Source: DASUAL01 sp035763805
GTDB taxonomy: Bacteria; Gemmatimonadota; Gemmatimonadetes; Gemmatimonadales; GWC2-71-9
Assembly (NCBI GenBank): GCA_035763805.1
Contig: DASUAL010000083.1
Span: 1-64,000 of the forward strand
Direction of reading: 5' to 3'
Length of the DNA: 64,000 bases
Shown here: in pieces, positions 42,913 through 51,650 of the stretch
Layout of the letters: each line of letters begins with the position of its first letter
How positions within the stretch are numbered: position 1 is the first letter of the stretch
Position numbers and translations under genes: made by a program
Notes under the pieces: model-generated
Database searches by the model: none
Told to the model about the DNA's origin: nothing
The model's input: only the letters and a program-made list of their open reading frames with translations

Positions 42913-45183
42913 CTACGGCGTGAGCTGCTCGAGTTGCTCGGCGGCGCGGTCGATCAGCTCGGTTTCCGCCCCGAGCGTCTGCGACATCCGGCGGATCTGC
43001 TCGTCCACGTCCGTCCAAGCCTTCTGTTCGATCGCCTCGCGCACGCCGGGGAGCGTCTTGACGCCGTAGCCCGTGTAGAAGCCGGGTGCGTACACCTGAT
43101 GGCGATACCACGGCCGGCGGGGCAGGCCGTCGGCGCGGGTGAGCGCGCGCTCGGCTCTGAGCAGCGTGCCGTTGAGCGCGCGCGCCTCGGGGCGAGCAAG
43201 CGCGGCGCGGCTCGCCTGCGCTGCGGCGAAGGCCTTCTCGTAGCGGTCGGCGGCGCGGGTGAGCGCGTCCACCGCGTTGCCGAGCGGGGCAAAATTGAGG
43301 TGCGGCGGGATCTCCTGTTTGGCGGGCGGCACGTAGCGCTCGCGCGGGTCCGCCGTTGCGGTGAAGACCCCTTCGTCGATCTGCCGGTTCCGCTCGCGCA
43401 CCTCCTCCTGCTTGTCCTTGTGGAGCTTCTCCACCTCGCGCGCGTACCGTCCAACCGTCTCCGCGAGGCCGGTGAAGTCGTAGGGGACGACGTCGGCGTC
43501 GGCGAGCCGCAGCACCGCGGTCCCGACGGTCTGCGCGAGCGCGCGGCCGTACACGAACGACGTGTCGTTGAACGTCGTGTACCACTTGAAGTCGTCGTAG
43601 ATCGAGTGGTAGATGCCGCCGTCGTCTTCTCCGCCGAAGCCGAGATGCAGCGACGCGATGCCGGCGTGCTGAAGGAACGGCGTGTAGTCCGATCCCGAGC
43701 CGAGCGCAGCGATGCGCAGCTCGGGGCGCTGGCGCGCCTCGTCGCGGGCCTCCTGGGACGCCGCGTCCCGGATGGTGCGGAGCTGACGCCGCTTCCACAC
43801 GCTGAGCTTCGTCTGCGGGTCCTCGATGTCGCGCGCGACGGCGTTGATGAACTTCTCGAGCGAGTGGGAGCCGCCCATGAACAGATAGCCGCGGCCGTTG
43901 GTGTCGCTGTTGAGGTACGCGACGGCCTTGGTCGCGAGCTCATCGGCGTGCGCTTCGACCCACTCCGTCGAGCCCAGCAGCGCCGGCTCCTCGGCGTCCC
44001 ACGCGGCATAGATGATGGTGCGGCGCGGTCGCCAGCCCTGCGCGAGCAAGGCCCCAAGCCCACGCGCCTCCTCGAGCAGGGGCACGAGCCCCGAGACCGG
44101 GTCCTCGGCGCCGTTCACCCAGGCGTCGTGGTGGTTGCCGCGGATGATCCACTCGTCCGGCGCGGAGGCGCCGGGGATGCGGGCGATCACGTTGTACAGC
44201 GTCCTGAGACCCCAGTCGAACTTGACGCGCAGCCGTACCTTCGCTGGACCGGGGCCGACGTGGTAGGTGAAGCCGAGCCCGCCGCGCCAGCCGTCCGGCG
44301 CCATGGGTCCCTTGAGCGCCGCGAGCAGCGGCTGGGCGTCGCCGTAGGAGAGCGGCAGGACCGGGATCTTCGTGAGCGTCGGGGCCTCCCTGACCGGGAG
44401 GCGCTTCGCGTCCTTGGTCGCGCCTACGCCGGGCGTGAGCGGGTCACCCGGATAGAGCGGCATGTCCATCACGCTGCCGCGCTGAACGCCCTCCTTCGGC
44501 CGCCAGGGGCCGAGCGGGTAGACGTCGCCCTGGGTGTAGCCGTCGTCCGCGGGATCGGAGTAGATGAGGCAGCCCACCGCGCCGTGCTCGGCCGCGAGCT
44601 TGGGCTTGATGCCGCGCCACGACAAGCCGTAGCGCGCGATCACGATCGCACCCTTCACCGAGATTCCCATCCGCTCGAGCCGCTCGTAGTCCGCCGGGAC
44701 GCCGTAGTTGACGTACACGAGCGGCGCGGTCACGTCGCCGTCCACTGAGAAGGCGTTGTAGGTCGGGAGCTGCTCCGCCTGCTGGCTCGAGGTCGGATCG
44801 CCGGGCACGGGCGGCTCCTGCAGCCGGGCGCGGAACCGCGTCGGCTCGACCAGCTCGACCACGCGCTCCTGCGGGGTGGGGAACAGCACGTCGAACGTCT
44901 CGATCTGGGCGTCCCACGCGAAACTCTTGAACTTGGCCAGGATCCACTCGGCGTTCGCCTTGCCGTACGGCGAGCCGACGTGGTGGGGCCACGCGGAGAG
45001 CCGGCGCATGTACTCGCGCAAGCTGTCGGGGCTCGGCACCGCGCGGAACACGGCCTCCCGCTCGCGCTGCGCCCTGGCCGACTCGGCGGTGAAGCCGCGG
45101 AGATCGTCGGTGGTGGAAGGAGCGGCAGCGAGCAAGAACGCGCCGAGCGCGGACGCGGCGAGCGGAGTCGCGACGAGACGCAT
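42913..45183 (-). CDS. Exported M28-family metallopeptidase (glutamate carboxypeptidase II-like)
   Basis: 756 residues with a signal peptide (LAASALGAFLLAAAPS). A PA-type protease-associated insert lies near residues 150-290 (GAIVIARYGLSWRGIKPKL). The di-zinc M28 site is complete by comparison with human GCPII: GNHHDAWVNGAEDPVSG, YAAWDAEEPALLGSTEW, YLNSDTNG and GGIYHSIYDD. The C-terminal helical domain (about 590-750) matches the transferrin-receptor-like dimerisation domain. It would trim acidic or other C-terminal residues from peptides in the periplasm. It lies immediately downstream of tRNA-Gln. Confidence 0.93.
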   Translation of the reverse strand: MRLVATPLAASALGAFLLAAAPSTTDDLRGFTAESARAQREREAVFRAVPSPDSLREYMRRLSAWPHHVGSPYGKANAEWILAKFKSFAWDAQIETFDVLFPTPQERVVELVEPTRFRARLQEPPVPGDPTSSQQAEQLPTYNAFSVDGDVTAPLVYVNYGVPADYERLERMGISVKGAIVIARYGLSWRGIKPKLAAEHGAVGCLIYSDPADDGYTQGDVYPLGPWRPKEGVQRGSVMDMPLYPGDPLTPGVGATKDAKRLPVREAPTLTKIPVLPLSYGDAQPLLAALKGPMAPDGWRGGLGFTYHVGPGPAKVRLRVKFDWGLRTLYNVIARIPGASAPDEWIIRGNHHDAWVNGAEDPVSGLVPLLEEARGLGALLAQGWRPRRTIIYAAWDAEEPALLGSTEWVEAHADELATKAVAYLNSDTNGRGYLFMGGSHSLEKFINAVARDIEDPQTKLSVWKRRQLRTIRDAASQEARDEARQRPELRIAALGSGSDYTPFLQHAGIASLHLGFGGEDDGGIYHSIYDDFKWYTTFNDTSFVYGRALAQTVGTAVLRLADADVVPYDFTGLAETVGRYAREVEKLHKDKQEEVRERNRQIDEGVFTATADPRERYVPPAKQEIPPHLNFAPLGNAVDALTRAADRYEKAFAAAQASRAALARPEARALNGTLLRAERALTRADGLPRRPWYRHQVYAPGFYTGYGVKTLPGVREAIEQKAWTDVDEQIRRMSQTLGAETELIDRAAEQLEQLTP

Positions 45184-45212
45184 GCGAGGGACCTCGAGTG
45201 AGGGGAGCGAGG

Positions 45213-45283
45213 TTGGCCCCCTTGGATTCGAACCAAGATTCCCGGATCCAAAGTCCGGTGTCCTGCCATTGGACGAGGGGCCA
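45213..45283 (-). tRNA. tRNA-Gln (UUG)
   Basis: The minus strand folds into a 71-nt cloverleaf: acceptor TGGCCCC/GGGGCCA with discriminator A, D-arm GTCC/GGAC, anticodon stem CCGGA/TCCGG with loop CTTTGGA, and T-arm CTTGG-TTCGAAT-CCAAG. The anticodon TTG reads CAA (glutamine). CCA is not encoded. Confidence 0.95.
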
Positions 45284-45344
45284 GCGCCGACAGAGGCTAC
45301 AACTTCGCCACATCAGCGACCGCGGGCAACGGCGGTCCCCCAAG

Positions 45345-45377
45345 AAAAACGCTCCGACGTGCGGCAGGGTCGGAGCG
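45345..45377 (-). terminator. Rho-independent terminator
   Basis: On the minus strand CGCTCCGAC and GTCGGAGCG form a perfect 9-bp stem with a 10-nt loop, followed at once by TTTTT. It lies 43 bp after the stop of the zinc-ribbon gene and before tRNA-Gln, so the tRNA needs its own promoter. Confidence 0.88.
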
Positions 45378-45420
45378 GCTGGGCGCGCGGGGTGGGCCCC
45401 TCGCCGTCAGTGCAGCCGCC

Positions 45421-45798
45421 TCAGCCGGTCTCCCACCAGGCGACTTCGCCGCGATGCCCGCACTCGGGGCACTTGGTCTCCCTCGGGTGGCCGATGAGTC
45501 GCACGCGAGTGCCCGACACGGGACAGACGGCGTAGATGCGCCCGAGATCGGACCGAGTCCCGAGCGCCGGGTTGGCGCTGTTCACCGCACGGTACACGAC
45601 CGTGAACCGCTCCGGCCGCTGCGTGCGGACCTCGATCAAGTCGTTGGGCACGGCGACGTGCCGCCCCTTGACCTCGAGCACGATGCGCGTGCTTCCGGTG
45701 CTGACGATCGGATACCACGCCCCCTGCCGTGGCATCGGGGACGCATCGAACCGCGGTCCCGCCGCCCACACTCGGGCCCAGCCTAGTGGTTTGCTCAT
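45421..45798 (-). CDS. Hypothetical protein with C-terminal zinc ribbon
   Basis: 125 residues. The C-terminus carries YAVCPVSGTRVRLI and TKCPECGHRGEVAWWE, in which three cysteines and neighbouring histidines could bind zinc. The N-terminal half (IVLEVKGRHVAVPNDLIEVR) has a short beta-rich pattern with charged turns. There is no signal peptide. I do not recognise the family. It is a single-gene unit with its own terminator. Confidence 0.72.
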   Translation of the reverse strand: MSKPLGWARVWAAGPRFDASPMPRQGAWYPIVSTGSTRIVLEVKGRHVAVPNDLIEVRTQRPERFTVVYRAVNSANPALGTRSDLGRIYAVCPVSGTRVRLIGHPRETKCPECGHRGEVAWWETG

Positions 45799-45917
45799 GA
45801 GGAAGTGCTTCTATTAGGTATGGCGTCGCCGCGGTCGGCGCTCTGTGATCCAACTTACAGACCGGGCCCGTTCAGCGCGTCCCGCAGCTCACTCCCGCGG
45901 CGGTCGGTCGACGGTGG

Positions 45918-46172
45918 TCACGTCACTTTGAGCACCTGATCGTGCGGCCGGGCACGGTCCACGATCTGAATCGCGACCTCGTCGCCCGCCTTGGCGCGCT
46001 CGACCTTCTGGTGGTTCACTTCCATCGAGGCGACCTGCTCGGTGAAATCGGTCGTGTGACCGTGGAAGCGGACGCGGTCGCCGACGGCAAGCTCGCCCTC
46101 CGTCAGCCGGACCACCGCGACACTCGGCCCCTTGAAGTAGTGGACGACGGTTCCGACGAGCTGCTCGGGCAT
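45918..46172 (-). CDS. Stand-alone EF-Tu domain II-like protein
   Basis: 84 residues forming one beta-barrel like domain II of EF-Tu and IF-2: LVGTVVHYFKGPSVAVVRL, LAVGDRVRFHGHTTDF, MEVNHQKVERAKAGDEVAI. There is no GTPase domain. Such small proteins occur widely and are called translation elongation factor-like, with no proven role. AGGAGGAGG precedes the ATG. It is 43 bp upstream of the end of ispE on the same strand but lies after it in transcription order. Confidence 0.82.
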   Translation of the reverse strand: MPEQLVGTVVHYFKGPSVAVVRLTEGELAVGDRVRFHGHTTDFTEQVASMEVNHQKVERAKAGDEVAIQIVDRARPHDQVLKVT

Positions 46173-46215
46173 GGGAACCTCCTCCTCCTTAACGTAGGGG
46201 CAGTCCGGCGCGCCG

Positions 46216-47112
46216 CTAGGGAAGCGGCTCCGGGCCAGGCGCTGGCTCCGCGCGGGTTCTCGTCTTGATCAGCTGCTGCTGCTTCTCGCCCAGCATCATG
46301 GCCGCGTCGTCGCGCAACCGTTCGTTGGCATACGCCGCGGCCACGGCGCTCCCCGAGCCGCACAGCCGCACCCAGTAGGGGTGGGTCTGCGCCAGCTTCT
46401 CGTACAGCGCGCGCAGCGGCGGGTGCTTGCCGAAGACGGGCATCTCGAAGTCATTGCCGCCCAGCCGGCCCACGCTGCTCCAGCTGGTGAACGCCGGCGC
46501 GTCGAGCACGACCGGCCCCCGTGTTGCCGGCTCGGGGTGGAGCTCGTCCCACCACTGGTAGGCGTCGGGTGTCGCGACGGCGATCGGGGGCACCGCGACG
46601 AGCACCGGTGCCGCGGGCGGGGGCTCGAGCCGGAACAGCCGCTCGCCGCGGCCCCAGGCGGCCGCGGCGGGGGCGCCGCTCGCGAAGAAGGCGACGTCAG
46701 CTCCGAGCCGCACGCCGAATTGCATCAGCTCGTGGCGCGGCACGACGCCTCCCGCGAGCGCGTTCACGGCGTGGAGCGCCGCGGCGGCGTCGCTCGAGCC
46801 GCCGCCGAGCCCGGCTCGCACGGGGATCTGTTTCGTGAGCTCGATCGTCACGCCGAACGTGTTGCCGGTTGCCTGGAGCACGGCGCGCGCCGCGCGTACG
46901 GCGAGGTTGTCGTCCGGCGACCCGAGGTCCGGCCCGTGGACGGTGAGCGTGACGCCGGCCTTGGTGCGCGTGACCACGAGCTCGTCGGCGAGCTCGAGGA
47001 GCGCGAAGGCCGTTTCGATCTGATGGAAGGTCCCCGACGCTTCCCGCGCGAGAATGCGCAGGAACAGGTTCACCTTCGCGTGGGCGGCGATCCGCACGCG
47101 GTCCCCCGCCAC
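46216..47112 (-). CDS. ispE: 4-diphosphocytidyl-2-C-methyl-D-erythritol kinase
   Basis: It phosphorylates CDP-methylerythritol in the non-mevalonate isoprenoid pathway. The 298 residues have the GHMP-kinase pattern: AHAKVNLFLRILA with the catalytic lysine, IPVRAGLGGGSSDAAAAL (ATP loop), GADVAFFASG with the catalytic aspartate and CGSGSAVAA near the end. I chose the GTG at 47112, 2 bp after the flippase-like stop; the longer frame is overlap with that gene. Confidence 0.93.
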   Translation of the reverse strand: MAGDRVRIAAHAKVNLFLRILAREASGTFHQIETAFALLELADELVVTRTKAGVTLTVHGPDLGSPDDNLAVRAARAVLQATGNTFGVTIELTKQIPVRAGLGGGSSDAAAALHAVNALAGGVVPRHELMQFGVRLGADVAFFASGAPAAAAWGRGERLFRLEPPPAAPVLVAVPPIAVATPDAYQWWDELHPEPATRGPVVLDAPAFTSWSSVGRLGGNDFEMPVFGKHPPLRALYEKLAQTHPYWVRLCGSGSAVAAAYANERLRDDAAMMLGEKQQQLIKTRTRAEPAPGPEPLP

Positions 47113-47114
47113 CG

Positions 47115-48182
47115 CTACTGCTCTGCTGCGCGCGGGGCGCGCAGCTCCGCGAGGTGGAGGCGCATGCCGGAAAGGGAGTAGAGGCCGAGCAGGGTGATCG
47201 GCAAGAACGTGCTGACATGGAAGGCGACCGCGTAGCTCACCGCACGGGTCGCGTCTATCCCGTAAAGCGCGAGGGTCGCCCGGGTCGCGGCCTCGAACAC
47301 ACCAACGAATCCCGGCGATGACGGCAAGGCGACGCCGAAGCCGATGATCCCCTGCAGCAGCAGCGCGCCCTCGGGCGGCACCGCGAGCCCGAAAGCCCGA
47401 AAGCAGACCGCAAACGCCGCCGCGTTCACGAGCCACAACGCGATGGACCACGCGACCACGCCCAGGAGCCGCCCCGGGCTCTTCAGCACCTCGAGCCCGG
47501 CCACGAGCCCCTCGGCGATCTGCGTGATCCGGTCGGCGAGCCGCGCGGGCAGCACGGTATGCGTCATCCGGCGCAGCAGCGCGAGCCAGGGAGCGGGCCG
47601 GTGCACCACGAGCCCGGCGATCACCAACGCGCCGCCGAACAGCGCGGCCGCCCAGGCCGCAATGCCGGAGATCGTGACGGTCCCGATGGTGGCCCGGCGC
47701 GGGAAAGAGGGTGACGCGATCGCAAGCGTCATCAACGCCACCAGCGTCAGCCCGTCGAACACGCGCTCCACCCCGACGGACGCCAGCGCGGTGCTGAAGC
47801 GGACGGGGAGCCGCCGGCTGGCGGCGTAGGCACGGGCGAACTCTCCGGCGCGCGCCGGGAGAAGGTTGTTCGCCATGAAGCCGATCGCCGTGGCGTGCCA
47901 CAGGGGTAGGAACGGGAACCGGCTTCCCCCGACGTCCCGGAGGATCAGCTGCCAGCGCAGCGTGCGGAGGGCGAAGGTGAGCGTCGCGAGCACGACGGTG
48001 ACGAGCATGAGCCAGGGGTCCGCCCGCCGCACGTGCGCGAGCAGCTCCCGCGGGTCGACATCGTGGAGCGCCCAGGCGAGGAGCGCGAGCGTGACTGCGA
48101 GCCCCACGATCCACGGCCAGCGCGAGGCGGGCGCCCCGGCGCCGCTAGGGGCTGGGGGGGCTGGGCTCGAGGGCGAGGGCAA
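47115..48182 (-). CDS. Flippase-like membrane protein (lysylphosphatidylglycerol synthase TM family)
   Basis: 355 residues with about eight membrane helices. LLPARAGEFARAY, FMANN just before it, and GIIGFGVALPSSPGFVGVFE are typical of the UPF0104/LPG-synthase membrane domain, which flips lipids or lipid-linked sugars; the soluble transferase domain of MprF is absent. The TTG start overlaps the HPt-like gene by 38 bp; the only alternative GTG would cut into the first helix. Confidence 0.82.
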   Translation of the reverse strand: MPSPSSPAPPAPSGAGAPASRWPWIVGLAVTLALLAWALHDVDPRELLAHVRRADPWLMLVTVVLATLTFALRTLRWQLILRDVGGSRFPFLPLWHATAIGFMANNLLPARAGEFARAYAASRRLPVRFSTALASVGVERVFDGLTLVALMTLAIASPSFPRRATIGTVTISGIAAWAAALFGGALVIAGLVVHRPAPWLALLRRMTHTVLPARLADRITQIAEGLVAGLEVLKSPGRLLGVVAWSIALWLVNAAAFAVCFRAFGLAVPPEGALLLQGIIGFGVALPSSPGFVGVFEAATRATLALYGIDATRAVSYAVAFHVSTFLPITLLGLYSLSGMRLHLAELRAPRAAEQ

Positions 48183-49830
48183 CGAGGTCGCAGACTTCGT
48201 CGATGAGCGCCTGCAGGGAATCGCCCGAGGTCTGCCGCGCTTGCGCGCGCAGCTCCTGGGCGCGCTTCAAGGCGCGGTCGCCGCGATAGAGAATGGTCTT
48301 GATGTCCACGACCGTGGGCTCGACGGCTGCCCGGCCGCCCGCGCCGATCAGCTGCTCCAGGGACGCGGGGCCGACTCCCGCGTGCACCATCCGCTGGTAG
48401 GCCGCCCACGAGCCGACGAGGTCCGGGGTCTCGGGAACGGCATCGGCCGCGGTGGGTCTGGGCCGCAGTGCCGGGGGCGGGGGCGGTGGGGGAGGTGGCG
48501 GGGGAGGTGGCCGGGGCGCCGGTGCCGCGCGGGGGGCCGACGGGACCGAGGGTGCGAGCGCCTCGATCGACACCACGGGCGCAGCGCCGCCGAGGGCGAG
48601 CGCGCGTACCCGTCCGACAAGCGGAGCCAGCTCTGTCGCGAGCGCCTCCTCGTCGCCCGAGCTAGAGCGGGCGAGCAGGTCTCCCACCTGCCGCAGCTCG
48701 GCCGCGAACGCGGCCGGCTGCCGCGCGGCGACGCCGGCCGACACCGCCTCGCGCGCTGCGATCGCGAACTGCGCGACCTGCTCCGCGAGGACACCGCCGG
48801 CGGCGTTCGCGAGCGCGCGGAACGTGCTGCCGAGCGTGTGCGCTCGCAGCTCCCGCTGCGTCGCGCTTGGCGCGCGTTCGAGCGAGTCGGCCGCCTGCCG
48901 CAAGTGCTCACCGTGGCTCACCAGCTCGAGCCGGCCAAGGCTGGACGGGCGGGCCGCGGGCACGCCGCGGGACACGATGTGCGGCCCCGAGTCGTGGTAG
49001 TACAGCGACCCGATCGACACGACATCGGGCTCGCTCTCCATGGACTTGACCAGGAGCGCGGCGAACGTTCGGAACTCCGCGCCCTCGGGGTCAGGCCGCC
49101 CGCGCTCGGCGACGTCGCGCGCCGAGCGCGCGATCGCGGTGGCGCCCGCTTGGAACAGGTCGCCCATGCTCGCGGGGGGCTCGAGCCCGGAACGCGACAG
49201 CTCGGCGATGGCGCGCTCGATCCCCTCGAGCAGGTCGGGGAGTGGCGGGAGGTCGTTGATGGCAGCGAGACCGCGGAGTGGTTGGAGGGCGCGCAGCACC
49301 TGTTGCAGCGGATCGTGCGCCAGCGGATTGGCCCGCAGCGCCTGCGCGGCGCGGTCGAGGGCGCTCGCGATGGCCGCCCCCTCGCGCGCGACGAACGCGC
49401 GCGCTCCGGCATCAAGCCCGAGGGCTTCCACCGCCCGGAGGTGCGCCGACGGGCGGCCCGCGAGCTGCTCGAGCTCGTGCGCCAAGGCTTCGGCCTTGGC
49501 CGTGTCCGCGTCGTTCCAGCTGGCCGCTCGCCGCACGAAAATCTTGAGGTGGTCCACTGCACGCACGCCGAGCTGCTGGGTCTGAGCGTCCCACCCGCGG
49601 CGGCCCTCGCGCACCGCCCGCGCCAGCGATTCGAGCCCGGCTGCGGCGCGGGCGATCGCGTGCTGGTTCGCCATCAGCGCGCTGCCGCGCAGGGCCCGGG
49701 CGAGGCGCACGAACTCGTCGCCGCTCGTGTGCTCGGTCTTGGAGAGCACCGCATCGAGCCGCTCCAAGTACTCCCCCGCCTCGAGAGCGAAGAAATCGGA
49801 CATGCCGAGCGGTTTCGCGGGCGGGGTCAT
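48145..49830 (-). CDS. HPt-like histidine phosphotransfer protein with polyproline linker
   Basis: 561 residues, mostly helical. Residues 10-110 align with a CheA P1/HPt domain, but the phospho-accepting histidine position reads arginine (RLARALRGSALMANQ). A second segment near residue 330 reads LRAHTLGSTFRALA and retains a histidine. Residues 445-465 contain 13 consecutive prolines, then a conserved-looking C-terminal helix bundle. No kinase, response regulator or chemotaxis gene lies beside it. Likely a scaffold or relay in signalling; this is inference. An ATG nine codons on (MSDFFALEAG) is an alternative start. Confidence 0.65.
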   Translation of the reverse strand: MTPPAKPLGMSDFFALEAGEYLERLDAVLSKTEHTSGDEFVRLARALRGSALMANQHAIARAAAGLESLARAVREGRRGWDAQTQQLGVRAVDHLKIFVRRAASWNDADTAKAEALAHELEQLAGRPSAHLRAVEALGLDAGARAFVAREGAAIASALDRAAQALRANPLAHDPLQQVLRALQPLRGLAAINDLPPLPDLLEGIERAIAELSRSGLEPPASMGDLFQAGATAIARSARDVAERGRPDPEGAEFRTFAALLVKSMESEPDVVSIGSLYYHDSGPHIVSRGVPAARPSSLGRLELVSHGEHLRQAADSLERAPSATQRELRAHTLGSTFRALANAAGGVLAEQVAQFAIAAREAVSAGVAARQPAAFAAELRQVGDLLARSSSGDEEALATELAPLVGRVRALALGGAAPVVSIEALAPSVPSAPRAAPAPRPPPPPPPPPPPPPALRPRPTAADAVPETPDLVGSWAAYQRMVHAGVGPASLEQLIGAGGRAAVEPTVVDIKTILYRGDRALKRAQELRAQARQTSGDSLQALIDEVCDLVALALEPSPPSP

Positions 49831-49846
49831 GGCGGTCTACAACTTA

Positions 49847-49898
49847 AGCCATCAGCTATCGGCCGTCAGCAGTCACGGTTCGGATTCTGCTGACGGCT
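49847..49898. repeat. Small palindromic element, copy 2, with nested 11-bp hairpin
   Basis: The ends AGCCATCAG (49847-49855) and GCTGACGGCT (49889-49898) match those of the element at 28466-28511. Inside, GCCGTCAGCAG (49862-49872) and CTGCTGACGGC (49887-49897) form a perfect 11-bp hairpin with a 14-nt loop. The pdxJ stop codon and last codons lie within it. Confidence 0.65.
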
Positions 49899-50618
49899 GA
49901 CAGCCGACGGCGCCTCATCAACGAGCTTTCGCATCCTTCTCACCGCATCTTCGAGCCCCCAAAACACGGCGTTGCTCACGATCGAGTGCCCGATGTTCAG
50001 CTCCTCGATGTCGGAGATGGCCGCGACAGGCTGGACGTTGTCGTAGGTGAGGCCGTGGCCTGCGTGGACCGCGAGGCCGAGCGCCTTCGCGTGCCCGGCG
50101 GCGCGCTGCAGGGCGCGGAGCGCGGCGTCGCCGCCTCGCCAGGTGCGGGCGTAGCGGCCGGTGTGCAGCTCGATGGCGGGGACGCCGAGCTCGGCCGCGC
50201 GCTCGATGATCCTCCGGTTCGGGTCGATGAAGAGGCTCACGCGGATGCCGGCGTTAATGAGGCGCCGGATCGCCGCGCCGACCTTACGGTCGGCGCTTTG
50301 CAGCGCGAGACCGCCCTCGGTCGTGATCTCCTGACGTCGCTCGGGGACGAGCGTCGCCTGGAACGGCTTCAGACGGCACGCGAACCGCACGATCTCTTCG
50401 TGCGCCCCGAGCTCGAGGTTCAGCACCGTGCGGATCGACGCTCTCAGCCTGCGGACGTCCGCGTCCTGGATGTGGCGCCGGTCTTCACGCAGATGCACCG
50501 TGATGCCGTCCGCGCCGCCGCGTTCGGCCGCGTCGGCGGCGCGCACCGGGTCGGGCTCATCGGTCTTGCGAGCCTCGCGCAGCGTCGCGACGTGATCAAT
50601 GTTGACGTAGAGCCGCAT
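49866..50618 (-). CDS. pdxJ: Pyridoxine 5'-phosphate synthase
   Basis: PdxJ condenses 1-deoxyxylulose 5-phosphate with amino-acetone phosphate derivative to make vitamin B6. The TIM barrel begins MRLYVNIDHVATLREAR and shows GGADGITVHLREDRRHI, LNLELGAHEEIV, ELHTGRYA, AVHAGHGLTYDNV and ELNIGHSIVSNAVF. The last 15 or so residues (SAVSRQQNPNRDC) are encoded by the palindromic element and are not conserved. The gene is divergent from the lipoprotein gene at 50664. Confidence 0.94.
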   Translation of the reverse strand: MRLYVNIDHVATLREARKTDEPDPVRAADAAERGGADGITVHLREDRRHIQDADVRRLRASIRTVLNLELGAHEEIVRFACRLKPFQATLVPERRQEITTEGGLALQSADRKVGAAIRRLINAGIRVSLFIDPNRRIIERAAELGVPAIELHTGRYARTWRGGDAALRALQRAAGHAKALGLAVHAGHGLTYDNVQPVAAISDIEELNIGHSIVSNAVFWGLEDAVRRMRKLVDEAPSAVSRQQNPNRDC

Positions 50619-50663
50619 GCCGTCTTACCTTCGGTTCACTCCGTTCACCCAAGGGAAGCATCC

Positions 50664-51170
50664 GTGAGACCACGACTGGTGCCGTTCCAGCTTGCTTCCC
50701 GGGTCACCGCGTCTTGGGTCAAACATGTTGGAACGGCACTGGCCGTGCTCGCCGCGCTGGGCAGCTTCGCGTGTGGCGGGGGGAAGCCGGGGACGCCTGC
50801 GCCGCAGTCGCTGAGCGAGGCGCTCGCGCAGTTCATGTCGGCTGTGAAGGCGAACGACATCCGGCGCCTGGGCGCGCTGTGGGGCTCGGAGCGCGGACCC
50901 GCGGCCGCCTGGATGAAGTCGGACGACCTCAACCAGCGGCTCACCGTTATCCAAAAGTACCTGAACCACCAGAGGTACCGTGTCGTCGAAGGCCCGCTGG
51001 CGGTGCCGGGCAAGGACGAGATGCGGACCTACCGGGTCGAGCTGCACCGGGCCAGCGGCTGCAGTGTCGTCCTGCCGATAGATCTCGTGCGCGCGAAGGC
51101 CGGCAGCTGGCTCGTTCTCGACGTGCACCTCGACGTGGCCGGCAACCCCGCCAGCCCGTGCCGGCCGTGA
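50664..51170 (+). CDS. Hypothetical lipoprotein
   Basis: 168 residues with a late lipobox (AVLAALGSFACGGG); the signal region is long. The rest is a single domain of the NTF2-like size, opening SLSEALAQFMSAVKANDIRRLGALW and ending WLVLDVHLDVAG, which recalls SnoaL/NTF2-type lumazine-binding folds. I do not assign a function. The GTG start follows AAGGGA by 7 bp. Confidence 0.72.
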   Translation: MRPRLVPFQLASRVTASWVKHVGTALAVLAALGSFACGGGKPGTPAPQSLSEALAQFMSAVKANDIRRLGALWGSERGPAAAWMKSDDLNQRLTVIQKYLNHQRYRVVEGPLAVPGKDEMRTYRVELHRASGCSVVLPIDLVRAKAGSWLVLDVHLDVAGNPASPCRP

Positions 51171-51207
51171 CGCTCTGGGGAACGCTCGCCGGCCGTCCGG
51201 CGTTACG

Positions 51208-51621
51208 CTACTCGGTCAGTTCGAGCAGGATGCCCGCCGTCGCCTTCGGATGAACGAACGCGATACGCCGGCCCCCGGCGCCACGGCGCGGGACGTCGTC
51301 GATGAGCCGATACCCCGCCGCCCGGCAGCGCTCCAGCGCGCGGTCGAGATCGGGTACGCGGTAGCAGAGGTGATGGATCCCTGGGCCGCGCCGGGCGAGG
51401 AACTTCGCCACCGGACCATCGGGATCACGCGGCTCGAGCAACTCGACCTGGACGTCGCCCAGCGTCAAACCGACGATCGTCGTGCCGTCGGCAAACTCGG
51501 GGCGTCCCGGCTCGAGGCGCAGGACGTCCCGGTAGAACGCCAGCGCGTCCGCGATGCTGGGCACGGCGACGCCGACATGGGCGAGGCGGGCGGTGTCGTT
51601 CGTCATCTCGCCCGTCAACAT
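51208..51621 (-). CDS. mce: Methylmalonyl-CoA epimerase
   Basis: A 137-residue glyoxalase-fold protein that would interconvert (R)- and (S)-methylmalonyl-CoA in propionate metabolism. LAHVGVAVPSIADALAFYRDVL, VQVELLEPRDPDGPVAKFL, GPGIHHLCYRVPDLDRAL and RIAFVHPKATAGILLELTE match the family, with the metal ligands His, His and Glu. No mutase gene is in the window. An ATG five codons downstream (MTNDTARLAHVG) may be the real start. Confidence 0.9.
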   Translation of the reverse strand: MLTGEMTNDTARLAHVGVAVPSIADALAFYRDVLRLEPGRPEFADGTTIVGLTLGDVQVELLEPRDPDGPVAKFLARRGPGIHHLCYRVPDLDRALERCRAAGYRLIDDVPRRGAGGRRIAFVHPKATAGILLELTE

Positions 51622-51650
51622 AACCGTTGCATGAGAGGGAGTGGAGGGTC

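Noticed and set aside
42913..45183. M28 peptidase as an inactive transferrin-receptor-like protein
   Set aside because: All metal and catalytic positions seen in GCPII are present.
49862..49897. Hairpin as a terminator for pdxJ
   Set aside because: The stem is perfect but is followed by CGATAGCTG and no T-run, and it contains the stop codon; treated as a repeat element.
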